A stretch of DNA of 64,000 bases. Origin: Alistipes sp. (lineage in GTDB: Bacteria; Bacteroidota; Bacteroidia; Bacteroidales; Rikenellaceae). Positions 9,998-18,483 of the stretch are shown piece by piece (the first letter of the stretch is position 1; each line of letters begins with the position of its first letter). The notes under the pieces are model-generated. The model did no database searches. It worked only from the letters and a program-made list of their open reading frames with translations, and was not told the origin of the DNA. The DNA lies in the NCBI GenBank assembly GCA_017399485.1, contig JAFQCA010000029.1, forward strand, positions 124,001 to 188,000. The letters run 5' to 3'. The position numbers were made by a program, and so were the translations under genes.

Positions 9998-11893
9998 ATG
10001 GCAAGTTTTCTTCAGGTTGAAAATATAAGTAAATCATACGGAGACAAAGTTCTCTTTCAGAATATCTCGTTCAATATAAACGAGGGTGACAAGATTGCTC
10101 TTATAGCCCCAAACGGAACGGGCAAGAGTTCTTTGCTGAAGATTCTTGCAGGAGTGGATTCATCCGATAGAGGCGGCGAGGTGAAGTTTATGAAGGATAT
10201 AAAAGTTGCTTTCTTGGACCAGATTAGCAACTTCAATCCGCAAAACACGCTCTTCGACGAGGTATATTCGCGCTTAGGCTCCACATACGATGTCATACGC
10301 AATTATGAGCAAGCCATCTCTTCGGGCGATGAACGTGCCATTGAGCGTGCAATGGCCGCAATGGATTCCGTAGATGGCTGGAATGTAGAGCAACGCATCA
10401 AGCAGGTACTCTCGTCACTTAAACTATCGCGTCTCGACCAACCTATGGGGGAGTTATCGGGCGGAGAGGCAAAACGTGCCGCCATAGCGCTTATGCTATT
10501 ACAAGAGGCCGACTTCTTGATAATGGACGAGCCCACCAACCACCTCGACATTGATGTTATCGAATTCCTCGAATCGTTTCTCCAGAAAGCGCGCTGTACG
10601 CTTTTGATGGTGACGCACGACCGCTACTTTCTGGACCGTGTATGTAACACCATATTTGAATTAGACCGAGGCGAACTATATACATATAAAGGTAACTACT
10701 CGCTCTTCCTCGAAAAACGCGAAGAGCGATACAACAATATGCAGGCCAACATCGACAAGGCCCGCAATCTGCTTCGACGCGAATTAGAGTGGATTCGCGC
10801 CACACCTCAAGCCCGCACGGGCAAGGCCCGCTACCGTATCAATGCCTTCTACGACCTTAAGGACAAAGCCTCAGTATCGCTATCCCGACAACAGATGAAT
10901 ATCGACGTGGCCTCGTCACGTTTGGGAGGCAAGATTATAGATTGCGAAGATGTATGCTTAAGTTTTGGAGAGCGTAAGATGCTTGATGACTTCTCTTACA
11001 AGTTCTCGCGCTATGAGCGCGTGGGTATCGTTGGCAAGAATGGTGCTGGAAAGAGTACATTCCTCAATCTTATGACGGGTATCCTGCAACCCGACAGCGG
11101 AAAAATAGAACGTGGCGAGACTCTACGCATAGGATATTATCGCCAGCAAGGCATAGAGTTTAAGACAGGACAGACTGTACTTGAAATGGTACAAGATATC
11201 GCAGAAACAATCTCTACGGCTGACGGACATAGTATATCGGCCACCGCAATGCTTAACCGTTTTCTGTTCCCTGCCGAGGCACTAAATAAGCGTGTAGATA
11301 TATTGAGTGGTGGAGAACAGCGCAGGCTCTATCTGCTCACTGTTTTGATGCGCAACCCCAATTTCCTGATTCTCGACGAGCCGACCAACGACCTCGATAT
11401 CCTGACGCTAAACATATTGGAGGAGTATCTGCAATCGTTCAAAGGCTGTCTTCTTATCGTTTCACACGACCGCTACTTCTTGGACAAGACCGTGGAGCAT
11501 ATGTTTATATTCCGCGAAGGTGGCAATGTCAAGGATTTTGTCGGCACATACAGCGAATATCGCGAATACATCAAAGAGCAGGAGGCTGAAGATGCTGCCC
11601 GCGCCAAAGCCATCGCAGATAAGCAGGCCAAACAACAAGCCGCAACAAAAACCCACACAACGACAACGACCACTCAACAACGCAAGAAATTATCATACAA
11701 GGAGCAACGTGAGTTGGAGGCTTTAGAGATTGAGATACCTCAGTTGGAGGCTGAAAAGAGTGCGCTCGAAGAGGGGCTCTCATCGGGTACTCTTTCGCAC
11801 GAGGAGTTATCTGCAACAGCCACACGCATAGGTGAAATAATCAGCACTTTAGAGGAAAAAGAGATGCGCTGGTTGGAATTGAGCGAGATATAA
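9998..11893 (+). CDS. ABC-F family ATPase (Uup-like)
   Basis: Soluble tandem ABC ATPase without membrane domains; ABC-F proteins act on the ribosome (translation rescue or antibiotic protection), with Uup also linked to DNA repair. First ABC domain: P-loop APNGTGKSS at residues 37-45, signature LSGGEAKR, Walker B LIMDEPTNHLDI. An arginine-rich inter-domain linker (about residues 240-310) contains the family interaction motif. Second domain: P-loop GKNGAGKST at 346-354, signature LSGGEQRR, Walker B LILDEPTNDLDI. The C-terminal 90 residues form a charged coiled coil after a Gln/Thr-rich hinge, matching Uup. It starts 43 nt after lptD and precedes the GSCFA gene by 30 nt. Nothing indicates a resistance role. 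Confidence 0.94.
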   Translation: MASFLQVENISKSYGDKVLFQNISFNINEGDKIALIAPNGTGKSSLLKILAGVDSSDRGGEVKFMKDIKVAFLDQISNFNPQNTLFDEVYSRLGSTYDVIRNYEQAISSGDERAIERAMAAMDSVDGWNVEQRIKQVLSSLKLSRLDQPMGELSGGEAKRAAIALMLLQEADFLIMDEPTNHLDIDVIEFLESFLQKARCTLLMVTHDRYFLDRVCNTIFELDRGELYTYKGNYSLFLEKREERYNNMQANIDKARNLLRRELEWIRATPQARTGKARYRINAFYDLKDKASVSLSRQQMNIDVASSRLGGKIIDCEDVCLSFGERKMLDDFSYKFSRYERVGIVGKNGAGKSTFLNLMTGILQPDSGKIERGETLRIGYYRQQGIEFKTGQTVLEMVQDIAETISTADGHSISATAMLNRFLFPAEALNKRVDILSGGEQRRLYLLTVLMRNPNFLILDEPTNDLDILTLNILEEYLQSFKGCLLIVSHDRYFLDKTVEHMFIFREGGNVKDFVGTYSEYREYIKEQEAEDAARAKAIADKQAKQQAATKTHTTTTTTQQRKKLSYKEQRELEALEIEIPQLEAEKSALEEGLSSGTLSHEELSATATRIGEIISTLEEKEMRWLELSEI

Positions 11894-11923
11894 TATAACC
11901 CCGTACAACAAACTCGGATTACG

Positions 11924-12916
11924 ATGATGCAACTTTATACCAAAACACAGATAAAACCCTTCAACCAGAGAATCAGCCACGACAGTTCGATTCTCTCTCT
12001 GGGGTCGTGTTTTGCCGACAATATGGCCAAGAGGCTAAACTCATTAAAGTTCGATGTTGTATCATCGCCTACGGGAATACTATTCAACCCCGAATCAATA
12101 GCACTTGCCATAGAGCGTTTCGCAGCATACAGCAATGGTGATAGCAATGCCTTGCCCCAGCGCAACGAGTTGCATTACGACAACGGATGCTGGTTTCATT
12201 ACGATTTTCATTCAGCATTTTCAAATAGCGACCCAGATAAGGCTCTGACGCAGATGCAGGAGGCTGTAAAGTTGGGAGCAGAGGCGTTAAAGCGCGCCGA
12301 CACTGTTATTATCACGTTTGGCAGTGCATTAATATATAGGTACAACGAGAATCAGCAGGTAGTTGCCAACTGCCACAAGCAACCGCAACGACTCTTCACC
12401 AGAGAGTTGCTTGACGCAGAGGCTATTTCGCAGCGCTACTTAAAGTTATGCTTGAATTCATTGGCCGACAAACGTGTTATCTTCACCGTAAGCCCAATAC
12501 GCCACTTAAGCGATGGCTTGGAAATCAACTCGTTAAGCAAGGCCACATTACGCGTTGCTATAGACAAGATAGCGCAACACGCTGATAATGTGACATACTT
12601 CCCTGCATTTGAGATTATGAATGACGAGTTGCGCGATTATCGTTTTTATGCCGATGATATGATACATCCTACACCGCTGGCTGTTAACTATATATGGGAA
12701 CGATTTGCCGATGCGGCATTCTCTGATGATACAATAAAATTGATATCTCGCATCGAACAAATCGCAACCGATATGGCTCATCGCCCGTTCAATCCCGAAG
12801 GAGAGCCATATAAAACATTCTGTGCCAAAATTTTAACCCGCATAGCGACATTAGAGAAGGAGTATCCGCAGTTAGATTTCAACGAGGAAAAAACACACTT
12901 TAGTAAATATTTATAA
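11924..12916 (+). CDS. GSCFA-domain protein (SGNH-like hydrolase fold)
   Basis: Member of the GSCFA family, named after the Gly-Ser-Cys-Phe-Ala motif seen here as LSLGSCFADNMAKRL near residue 27. A late YADDMIHPTPLA motif (around residue 245) has the Asp-x-x-His arrangement of SGNH hydrolases, so an esterase or acyltransferase activity is plausible; substrates are not established. There is no signal peptide, so it is probably cytoplasmic. Two consecutive ATG codons (11924, 11927) make the start ambiguous by one residue. The neighbours are the ABC-F gene 30 nt upstream and the PafA-like gene 39 nt downstream. Confidence 0.85.
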   Translation: MMQLYTKTQIKPFNQRISHDSSILSLGSCFADNMAKRLNSLKFDVVSSPTGILFNPESIALAIERFAAYSNGDSNALPQRNELHYDNGCWFHYDFHSAFSNSDPDKALTQMQEAVKLGAEALKRADTVIITFGSALIYRYNENQQVVANCHKQPQRLFTRELLDAEAISQRYLKLCLNSLADKRVIFTVSPIRHLSDGLEINSLSKATLRVAIDKIAQHADNVTYFPAFEIMNDELRDYRFYADDMIHPTPLAVNYIWERFADAAFSDDTIKLISRIEQIATDMAHRPFNPEGEPYKTFCAKILTRIATLEKEYPQLDFNEEKTHFSKYL

Positions 12917-12955
12917 ATATTTGTAGTAATTTTACAACCGAAATAATTTTAGCAA

Positions 12956-14581
12956 ATGAAAAAATTTTTACTCTACATATCGGCCATCACGACAATAATT
13001 GCCTCACTCGCAGTAAACGAGGCTACAGCAGCCGAGCGACCACGCCTATTGGTTAATATTGTTGTAAGCGGAATGCGCACCGACGATTTAGTACGTTACA
13101 ACAAAAACTTTTCTAATGGCGGATTTAATCGTTTGATAAACAATGGTGCCTACTTCACAAACGCATCATACGATTATATGCAGACCACTACACCCGTAGG
13201 GTTGGCTACACTATCTACAGGTGCAATGCCCTCAACTCACGGCGTTGTATCGGATAGTTGGTTTGATTATGTAGGAAACAAACGTGTATCACTCATCGAG
13301 GACAGCAAAGAGAAGAGCGTAAATTATAGTGGTGACGCAATAGGATACTCTCCACGACAACTTATAGCCGAAACAATCAGCGACGCAATGATTCAGAGCG
13401 ACAGTACAAGCCAAGTGGCAACCATCGCCATAGAGCCTTTGTCGGCTATCGTCACTGCAGGCCACTCTGGAGAGGTTTATTGGATGGAGACTCTACAAAC
13501 GGCTTGGACAACATCTTCTTACTACACAAAAGAGTTGCCCGCGTGGATTACTCAATACAACCAGACGGATAAGAATCTGGATTTTCTAACAAAACGCTGG
13601 AACGCACTTCTTGAGTATGACAATTATCTCAACTCGCGTGTAGCGTGCATTGAAGGATTGAAGAGCAAACAGAACAAGCGTATTGACCACATCGAGGAGG
13701 AGGCTTCAGCCATAAAGGAAATCTTCAGCGATGAATATGCGCAGATGTGCTATACTCCCACGGGTAACAGCGCATTGTTAGCATTTGCAAAGCAGATGGT
13801 CGCCAACAATAAGATGGGAGGAGACGAAGTGCCCGACATCCTAAACATCGTGTTGGATACTCCGCGTAAGATATGTAGCCGTTTTGGCCCCGAATCGGTA
13901 GAATATGAAGATATGCTCTATCGTTTGGACCGTGACCTTGAGGAGTTTATATCATTCGTTACGGCGCAAGTAACCGACCCACAGCAGATAGTTGTAACAC
14001 TCTGCTCGGACCACGGTACAAGCCCTTCGTTCGATATAGAGAGTAATCACGTCGAGCGATTCAATGTCCGTCAGGCCGAAGTCATAACCAACGCTTTTAT
14101 CGGTGCGCAGCACGGCAACGGAGAGTGGGTATTGGGCTACATAGACCGTGCAATATACCTCAACCACGACCTTATCATCGAGAAAGGCTTATCGCTTAAG
14201 GATATGCAACACGATGTGGCAACATTTATGATGCAATTACGAGGTGTATCACACGCCGTAGCAGCCGAAGCAATGCGTAACACATATTTTGGCAGCGGAT
14301 ATGGCCGCAAGATACAGAACGGATTCTATCCTCGCAGGTCGGGTGATGTGATTATCAATCTAATGCCTGAGTGGATTGAAGAGAAAGAGAATGTGCGTTC
14401 TTCTTCAGGCTCGATGTATTTGTATGACAGAGAGGTTCCGCTAATCATTTTTGGAGGAGGAGTCACCAAAGGTAAATATAGCCAGAAGGTCGATATGACC
14501 TCTTTAGCGACTACTGAGGCTCGTCTTTTGGGCATTGGTTCACCTTCGGCTGCCGAGGGTGAGGTGTTAAACATATTTTAG
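12956..14581 (+). CDS. PafA-like alkaline phosphatase superfamily protein, probably catalytically inactive
   Basis: Exported protein (signal peptide residues 1-25, cleavage after TATA) with the full fold of the PafA/nucleotide pyrophosphatase branch of the alkaline phosphatase superfamily. It is colinear with the Flavobacterial PafA sequence as I remember it. The nucleophile position is kept (Thr79 in QTTTPVG) and so is Asp352-His353 in CSDHG. Four of six zinc ligands appear changed: Asp38 is Ser38 (IVVSGMR instead of VVDQMR), the Asp305 and His309 equivalents fall on Arg304 and Ser308 (RKICSRFGP), and His486 on Ser484 (SSSGSMYLYD). The phosphate-contacting Asn100, Lys162 and Arg164 also look replaced. 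I infer a binding or scaffolding role rather than phosphatase activity. It sits in the lptD run, 39 nt after GSCFA and 17 nt before sufE. Confidence 0.82.
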   Translation: MKKFLLYISAITTIIASLAVNEATAAERPRLLVNIVVSGMRTDDLVRYNKNFSNGGFNRLINNGAYFTNASYDYMQTTTPVGLATLSTGAMPSTHGVVSDSWFDYVGNKRVSLIEDSKEKSVNYSGDAIGYSPRQLIAETISDAMIQSDSTSQVATIAIEPLSAIVTAGHSGEVYWMETLQTAWTTSSYYTKELPAWITQYNQTDKNLDFLTKRWNALLEYDNYLNSRVACIEGLKSKQNKRIDHIEEEASAIKEIFSDEYAQMCYTPTGNSALLAFAKQMVANNKMGGDEVPDILNIVLDTPRKICSRFGPESVEYEDMLYRLDRDLEEFISFVTAQVTDPQQIVVTLCSDHGTSPSFDIESNHVERFNVRQAEVITNAFIGAQHGNGEWVLGYIDRAIYLNHDLIIEKGLSLKDMQHDVATFMMQLRGVSHAVAAEAMRNTYFGSGYGRKIQNGFYPRRSGDVIINLMPEWIEEKENVRSSSGSMYLYDREVPLIIFGGGVTKGKYSQKVDMTSLATTEARLLGIGSPSAAEGEVLNIF

Positions 14582-14598
14582 AAGATATTATTCAAACA

Positions 14599-15015
14599 AT
14601 GAAAGACACAATACAAGAGGAGATAATCGAGGAGTTTGCAATATTTGACGAGTGGTTGGACAAGTACGACTACTTGATTGAATTGAGTCAAACTCTGCCC
14701 GCCATAGCAGCCGAACATCGTACTGAAGAGTATGTGATTAAAGGATGCCAATCGAGAGTGTGGGTTGATGCAAGAGTGGAAGATGGCAAGGTTTATTATG
14801 CGGCAGACAGCGATGCCATAATTACTAAAGGTATAATTGCACTGCTAATACGCGTAATGAATGGCCGTACGCCTCAAGAGATAGTTGATATGAATCTATA
14901 CTTTATCGATGCTATCGGCTTGAGCGAAAACCTTTCGCCTACGCGCAGTAATGGATTGGTGGCTATGATTAAACAGATGAAGATGTTTGCTTTGGCCTTT
15001 GCTGCAAAAGCATAA
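14599..15015 (+). CDS. sufE: SufE-family sulfur acceptor protein
   Basis: Accepts persulfide sulfur from a SufS-type cysteine desulfurase and passes it to the SufBCD scaffold in iron-sulfur cluster assembly (cytoplasm). At 138 residues it has the usual SufE length. The acceptor cysteine is Cys50 in YVIKGCQSRVW, the family signature, followed by the conserved ITKGIIALLIRVMNGRTP stretch. No sufBCDS genes are in the window, but the next gene is a SufT/MIP18-like protein, 48 nt downstream, which supports a shared Fe-S role. ATG at 14599 is 17 nt after the PafA-like gene. Confidence 0.95.
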   Translation: MKDTIQEEIIEEFAIFDEWLDKYDYLIELSQTLPAIAAEHRTEEYVIKGCQSRVWVDARVEDGKVYYAADSDAIITKGIIALLIRVMNGRTPQEIVDMNLYFIDAIGLSENLSPTRSNGLVAMIKQMKMFALAFAAKA

Positions 15016-15063
15016 GCCGACGAGGAGTGGTCGCCAGATTTATGTTAATGAGAAAATAGGGAA

Positions 15064-15384
15064 ATGACACCAGAAGATATATTAAGAGTCGAACACGAAA
15101 TTGTTCTGACATTAAAAAACATATACGACCCTGAGATACCTGTAAATATTTACGACTTGGGGCTTATTTACGAGATAGATTTCGACCCCGAAGGAGTAGC
15201 CAATATCAAAATGACATTAACGGCACCCAACTGCCCTATGGCCGATATTCTGGTCGAAGATATCAACACGCAGGTAAAAAAGATTCGCGACGTAGAGTCG
15301 GTAAATATAATCCTTACGTTTGAACCCCCTTGGGACAAAAGTATGATGAGCGAAGAGGCTCTTTTAGAGTTAAATCTACTATAA
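15064..15384 (+). CDS. MIP18/DUF59 (SufT-like) iron-sulfur assembly protein
   Basis: Small (106 aa) single-domain MIP18/DUF59 protein. Homologues (SufT, the PaaD N-domain, eukaryotic MIP18) help mature Fe-S proteins. The core signature is visible: LKNIYDPEIPVNIYDLGLIY at residues 18-37 and MTLTAPNCPMADIL around residue 57, which includes the family cysteine. The C-terminus FEPPWDKSMMSEEAL matches the conserved end of the family. It follows sufE by 48 nt and is followed after 35 nt by the DUF2851-like gene. The exact partner protein is not predictable from sequence. Confidence 0.93.
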   Translation: MTPEDILRVEHEIVLTLKNIYDPEIPVNIYDLGLIYEIDFDPEGVANIKMTLTAPNCPMADILVEDINTQVKKIRDVESVNIILTFEPPWDKSMMSEEALLELNLL

Positions 15385-15419
15385 TTTCACACGATATCAT
15401 CTATCGTAGCGGCACGTAT

Positions 15420-16388
15420 ATGGAGGAGATGGATGCGACAAAAAGAGTGATAAATAAATTGAAAGCAGGTGCATCGTATTTCGCCTGCGGAGGTTATCTG
15501 TCATCACTCGACAAATTGCATCGTACCGAGATATACAACACATTGGGATTCGAGCGTTTGGAGCGCAAGAATAGAGATATAACACGCCTTTACGAAGAGT
15601 GTGATTGTAATTGGCCGCAGACATTCTATATGGTTCTGCTACGCACGATGGGAGGTATTGACAACAAAGAGGCCTTTACCGAACTTGCCCGCCGAGTTCC
15701 CTATGCGGCTATATTGCGCGAGAAGATGGCACCTCAAAACATAGAGGCAATGCTCATCGGTGCTACCGGCCTATTGGAGTTGTATCAACACGATGAGTAC
15801 ATACTAAATCTTAAACGTAATTTTGAGTATCTGTCAGCAAAGTACTCCATCGAGGCAATGGAGGCTTCAGAATGGAAACTCACGCACATCTATCCTAATA
15901 ATCACCCGATATTACGACTTTCGCAGATAACTACATTTCTGGTTCATACAAACAACGTAATGGATAGAATTCTGGAGTGTCGTACAGGGGATGATGTACA
16001 GAGGCTCTTTGGGGTAGAGACATTGCCATATTGGCTGACACACTACACTCCCGCGGCAATATCGCGCAGCGTATCGAAGAGGATTGGGCGCACGAAGAGC
16101 GACCTTTTGGCAATAAATCTCATAGCGCAGATGCAGTTTGCTTATGGCTCATATATCACAAGCGAAAGCCTACGCGAAAGAGCATTATCTCTTTTGGAAA
16201 ATATCTCAGCCGAGAAGAATTCAATTATAGCACAATGGAATAGTTTCGGGCCATTGGCTCGCTCGGCATTTGATAGTCAGGCTCTACTGCAACTATCCTT
16301 CGAATACTGCAAGCATCATCGTTGCGAAGAGTGTGTCGTGGGACGACGAATATTACGACAAGCAACAAAAGCGACTCAAACAGAATAA
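15420..16388 (+). CDS. DUF2851-like protein lacking the N-terminal half
   Basis: The 322-residue product matches, from memory, only the C-terminal portion of DUF2851 proteins (usually about 420 aa): NWPQTFYMVLLRTMGG, PYAAILREKMAPQNIEAML, WKLTHIYPNNHPILRLSQ and the cysteine-bearing end YCKHHRCEECVVGRRI. The conserved N-terminal part that normally precedes these blocks is not encoded upstream, where the SufT-like gene sits. The frame is open back to 15330, but that would overlap the SufT gene; ATG 15420 (or 15429) avoids this. The cluster HRCEECVVG has closely spaced cysteines suitable for metal or Fe-S binding, which is suggestive beside sufE and the SufT-like gene, but unproven. No signal peptide. 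Function unknown. Confidence 0.75.
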   Translation: MEEMDATKRVINKLKAGASYFACGGYLSSLDKLHRTEIYNTLGFERLERKNRDITRLYEECDCNWPQTFYMVLLRTMGGIDNKEAFTELARRVPYAAILREKMAPQNIEAMLIGATGLLELYQHDEYILNLKRNFEYLSAKYSIEAMEASEWKLTHIYPNNHPILRLSQITTFLVHTNNVMDRILECRTGDDVQRLFGVETLPYWLTHYTPAAISRSVSKRIGRTKSDLLAINLIAQMQFAYGSYITSESLRERALSLLENISAEKNSIIAQWNSFGPLARSAFDSQALLQLSFEYCKHHRCEECVVGRRILRQATKATQTE

Positions 16389-16402
16389 ATCTCACATCTA
16401 AT

Positions 16403-18307
16403 ATGACACGAATATTAATATACATTTGTCTTCTCATCTGCACGATGACGGGATGCCACCAAGCCAAACACGATATATGGTTAGAAGCCGAGAGTATGAG
16501 CGACTGCGGAGGTTGGGTTGTTGACCAGCAATCGATGATGCAGATGGGTTCTCCATACCTAATGGCTCACGGAATGGGACGCGCCGTAGAAGATGCATCT
16601 ACCGATATAACACTTGATAAATCAGGAAAGTATCGAATGTGGGTGCGCACAAGAGATTGGACTCGTCGCTGGGGCAAGGAGCAGTCGGCAGGGCAATTTC
16701 AGGTTGTCATAAACGGCAAACCATCGAAAGTCACATTCGGCACAGAGAATGCCGAATGGCATTGGCAGGATGGTGGCATAGTAAGGCTTAAGAGCGGAGT
16801 AAATAAAATCTCGTTACACGACCTTACGGGATTCAACGGCAGATGTGATGCCATATATTTTGCAGCCGATACACGAGCCGTTCCACCTGCTGAGGGCGAT
16901 GCGTTGGAGGAATTTCGTAATCAGCAATCTGGGGCTCCCGAGATTGAAGATGGAGGTGAATATGACTTGATTGTTGTTGGTGGCGGCATAGCCGGTTGTT
17001 GTGCTGCAGTAAGTGCGGCCCGACTTGGATGCAAGGTGGCCCTGATACACAACCGCCCTGTTTTGGGTGGAAATAACTCTTCGGAGGTGAGAGTCGGCCT
17101 TTCGGGACTCATTATGCAGCAACCATATCCAAACTTAGGTCTTTTATTAGATGAATTGGGAGGAGTAGGTCATTGGACAAAATATGAGGCTGAACAAAAT
17201 CCCGACAGCGAGCGTAGCCAGCAGATTATGAGCATCTTGGACAAGCATCCTGAAAAAATACAACACAACGCAGGACCAAAATCGAATTATGAGGATGACA
17301 AAAAATTGGCACTTATTTCAGCCGAAAAGAATATAACGCTCTTTCTCTCAACACACGTCACAGAGGTCGAGAAACAAGGCAGCAAGATTTCAGCCGTTAT
17401 AGGTGAAGATATAAACACAGGGCGAAAGCGTATATTCAAGGCAACATTGTTTGCTGATTGTACGGGAGATGGCGATGTCGGTTATTTGGCAGGTGCCGAC
17501 TATCGTATGGGGCGTGAGAGCAAGGCCGAAACCGGCGAGAGACGTGCACCCGAAAAGGCCGACTCGTTGGTTATGGGCACATCGGTCCAGTGGTATGCTG
17601 AGGATTGCGGCAAGGAGTCCTCATTCCCCGAATGTCCGTGGGCTGTAGAGTTTGACGAGCAGACCTATCGTCCTATAACACGCGGCGATTGGGATTGGGA
17701 AACAGGACTTACCGACAATCAAATAACCGAGATAGAGTACATACGCGACTACGCTCTGCGAGCCGTTTACGGAAATTGGGATTTTATTAAGAATCGCAGT
17801 CCAAAGAAGGAGGAGTTTCGGAATCAGGAGTTGCAATGGGTAGCATACATTGGAGGCAAGCGCGAGTCACGCCGTCTGTTGGGCGACATTATCCTATGCG
17901 AACAGGATTTATTGGAGAGCAAACACTACGACGATGCCTCGTTTACCACAACGTGGGGCATTGACCTGCACTATCCCAAAAAGATTGAGGGACTTGACGA
18001 GGAGCCATTCCTATCGTATTGCGAGTCGGACGAGATTAAGCCATACGCCGTACCCTATCGCTGTCTCTACTCGCGCAATATAGATAACCTTTTTATGGCG
18101 GGCCGTAACATCAGCGTGACGCACGTGGCGTTGGGCAGCATCAGAGTAATGCGTACGGGCGGAATGATGGGCGAAGTTGTCGGTATGGCGGCATCGCTCT
18201 GCAAAACACACAAAACCCTGCCGAGAGGCATTTACAACGAACATTTACCCGAACTCAAAGCCTTGATGAAAGAGGGCGTTGGCAAGGCGGGATTTAGCCA
18301 AGAATAA
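16403..18307 (+). CDS. Exported FAD-dependent oxidoreductase lipoprotein with N-terminal carbohydrate-binding-like domain
   Basis: A lipoprotein signal ends in a lipobox TMTGC (Cys at residue 15 by count from ATG 16403). Residues about 25-170 form an all-beta region (DIWLEAESMSDCGGW, KYRMWVRTRDWTRRW) resembling the CBM-like module seen in proteins labelled xanthan lyase or FAD-dependent oxidoreductase. From about residue 190 comes a Rossmann FAD site, DLIVVGGGIAGCCAAVSAARLG, then VLGGNNSSEVRVGLSG and a late LFMAGRNISVTHVALGSIRVMRTGG, typical of the FAD_oxidored family (PF12831 type). Substrate unknown; oxidation of a glycan or glycan-derived compound at the cell surface or in the periplasm is an inference. 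Last gene of the plus-strand run, followed by a strong terminator. Confidence 0.85.
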   Translation: MTRILIYICLLICTMTGCHQAKHDIWLEAESMSDCGGWVVDQQSMMQMGSPYLMAHGMGRAVEDASTDITLDKSGKYRMWVRTRDWTRRWGKEQSAGQFQVVINGKPSKVTFGTENAEWHWQDGGIVRLKSGVNKISLHDLTGFNGRCDAIYFAADTRAVPPAEGDALEEFRNQQSGAPEIEDGGEYDLIVVGGGIAGCCAAVSAARLGCKVALIHNRPVLGGNNSSEVRVGLSGLIMQQPYPNLGLLLDELGGVGHWTKYEAEQNPDSERSQQIMSILDKHPEKIQHNAGPKSNYEDDKKLALISAEKNITLFLSTHVTEVEKQGSKISAVIGEDINTGRKRIFKATLFADCTGDGDVGYLAGADYRMGRESKAETGERRAPEKADSLVMGTSVQWYAEDCGKESSFPECPWAVEFDEQTYRPITRGDWDWETGLTDNQITEIEYIRDYALRAVYGNWDFIKNRSPKKEEFRNQELQWVAYIGGKRESRRLLGDIILCEQDLLESKHYDDASFTTTWGIDLHYPKKIEGLDEEPFLSYCESDEIKPYAVPYRCLYSRNIDNLFMAGRNISVTHVALGSIRVMRTGGMMGEVVGMAASLCKTHKTLPRGIYNEHLPELKALMKEGVGKAGFSQE

Positions 18308-18330
18308 GAGCGATTGACACAAACAATTGT

Positions 18331-18370
18331 AACCCTGTCTAACGACAAAAAGTTAGGCAGGGTTTCATTT
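18331..18370 (+). terminator. Intrinsic terminator after the FAD oxidoreductase gene
   Basis: Stem 18331-18343 (aaccctgtctaac) pairs with 18352-18364 (gttaggcagggtt) with one G-U, around an A-rich loop, followed by a T-rich stretch. It ends the lptD-to-oxidoreductase run and separates it from secA. Confidence 0.85.
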
Positions 18371-18413
18371 TAGTTTTTAAGATTTGGAAAATGGATTATT
18401 ACGAGGCTTATTT

Positions 18414-18444
18414 TTTGCTATTTGACAATAAATCATTACTTTTG
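18414..18444 (+). promoter_or_regulatory. secA promoter, Bacteroidales consensus
   Basis: -33 TTTG at 18414-18417, a 19-nt spacer, and -7 TACTTTTG at 18437-18444 match TTTG-N19-21-TAnnTTTG. Start of transcription is expected near 18450, about 35 nt before the secA ATG. Confidence 0.75.
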
Positions 18445-18483
18445 TAGGATTATAAACGCAAAAAGAAAAAACAATAAATAATT

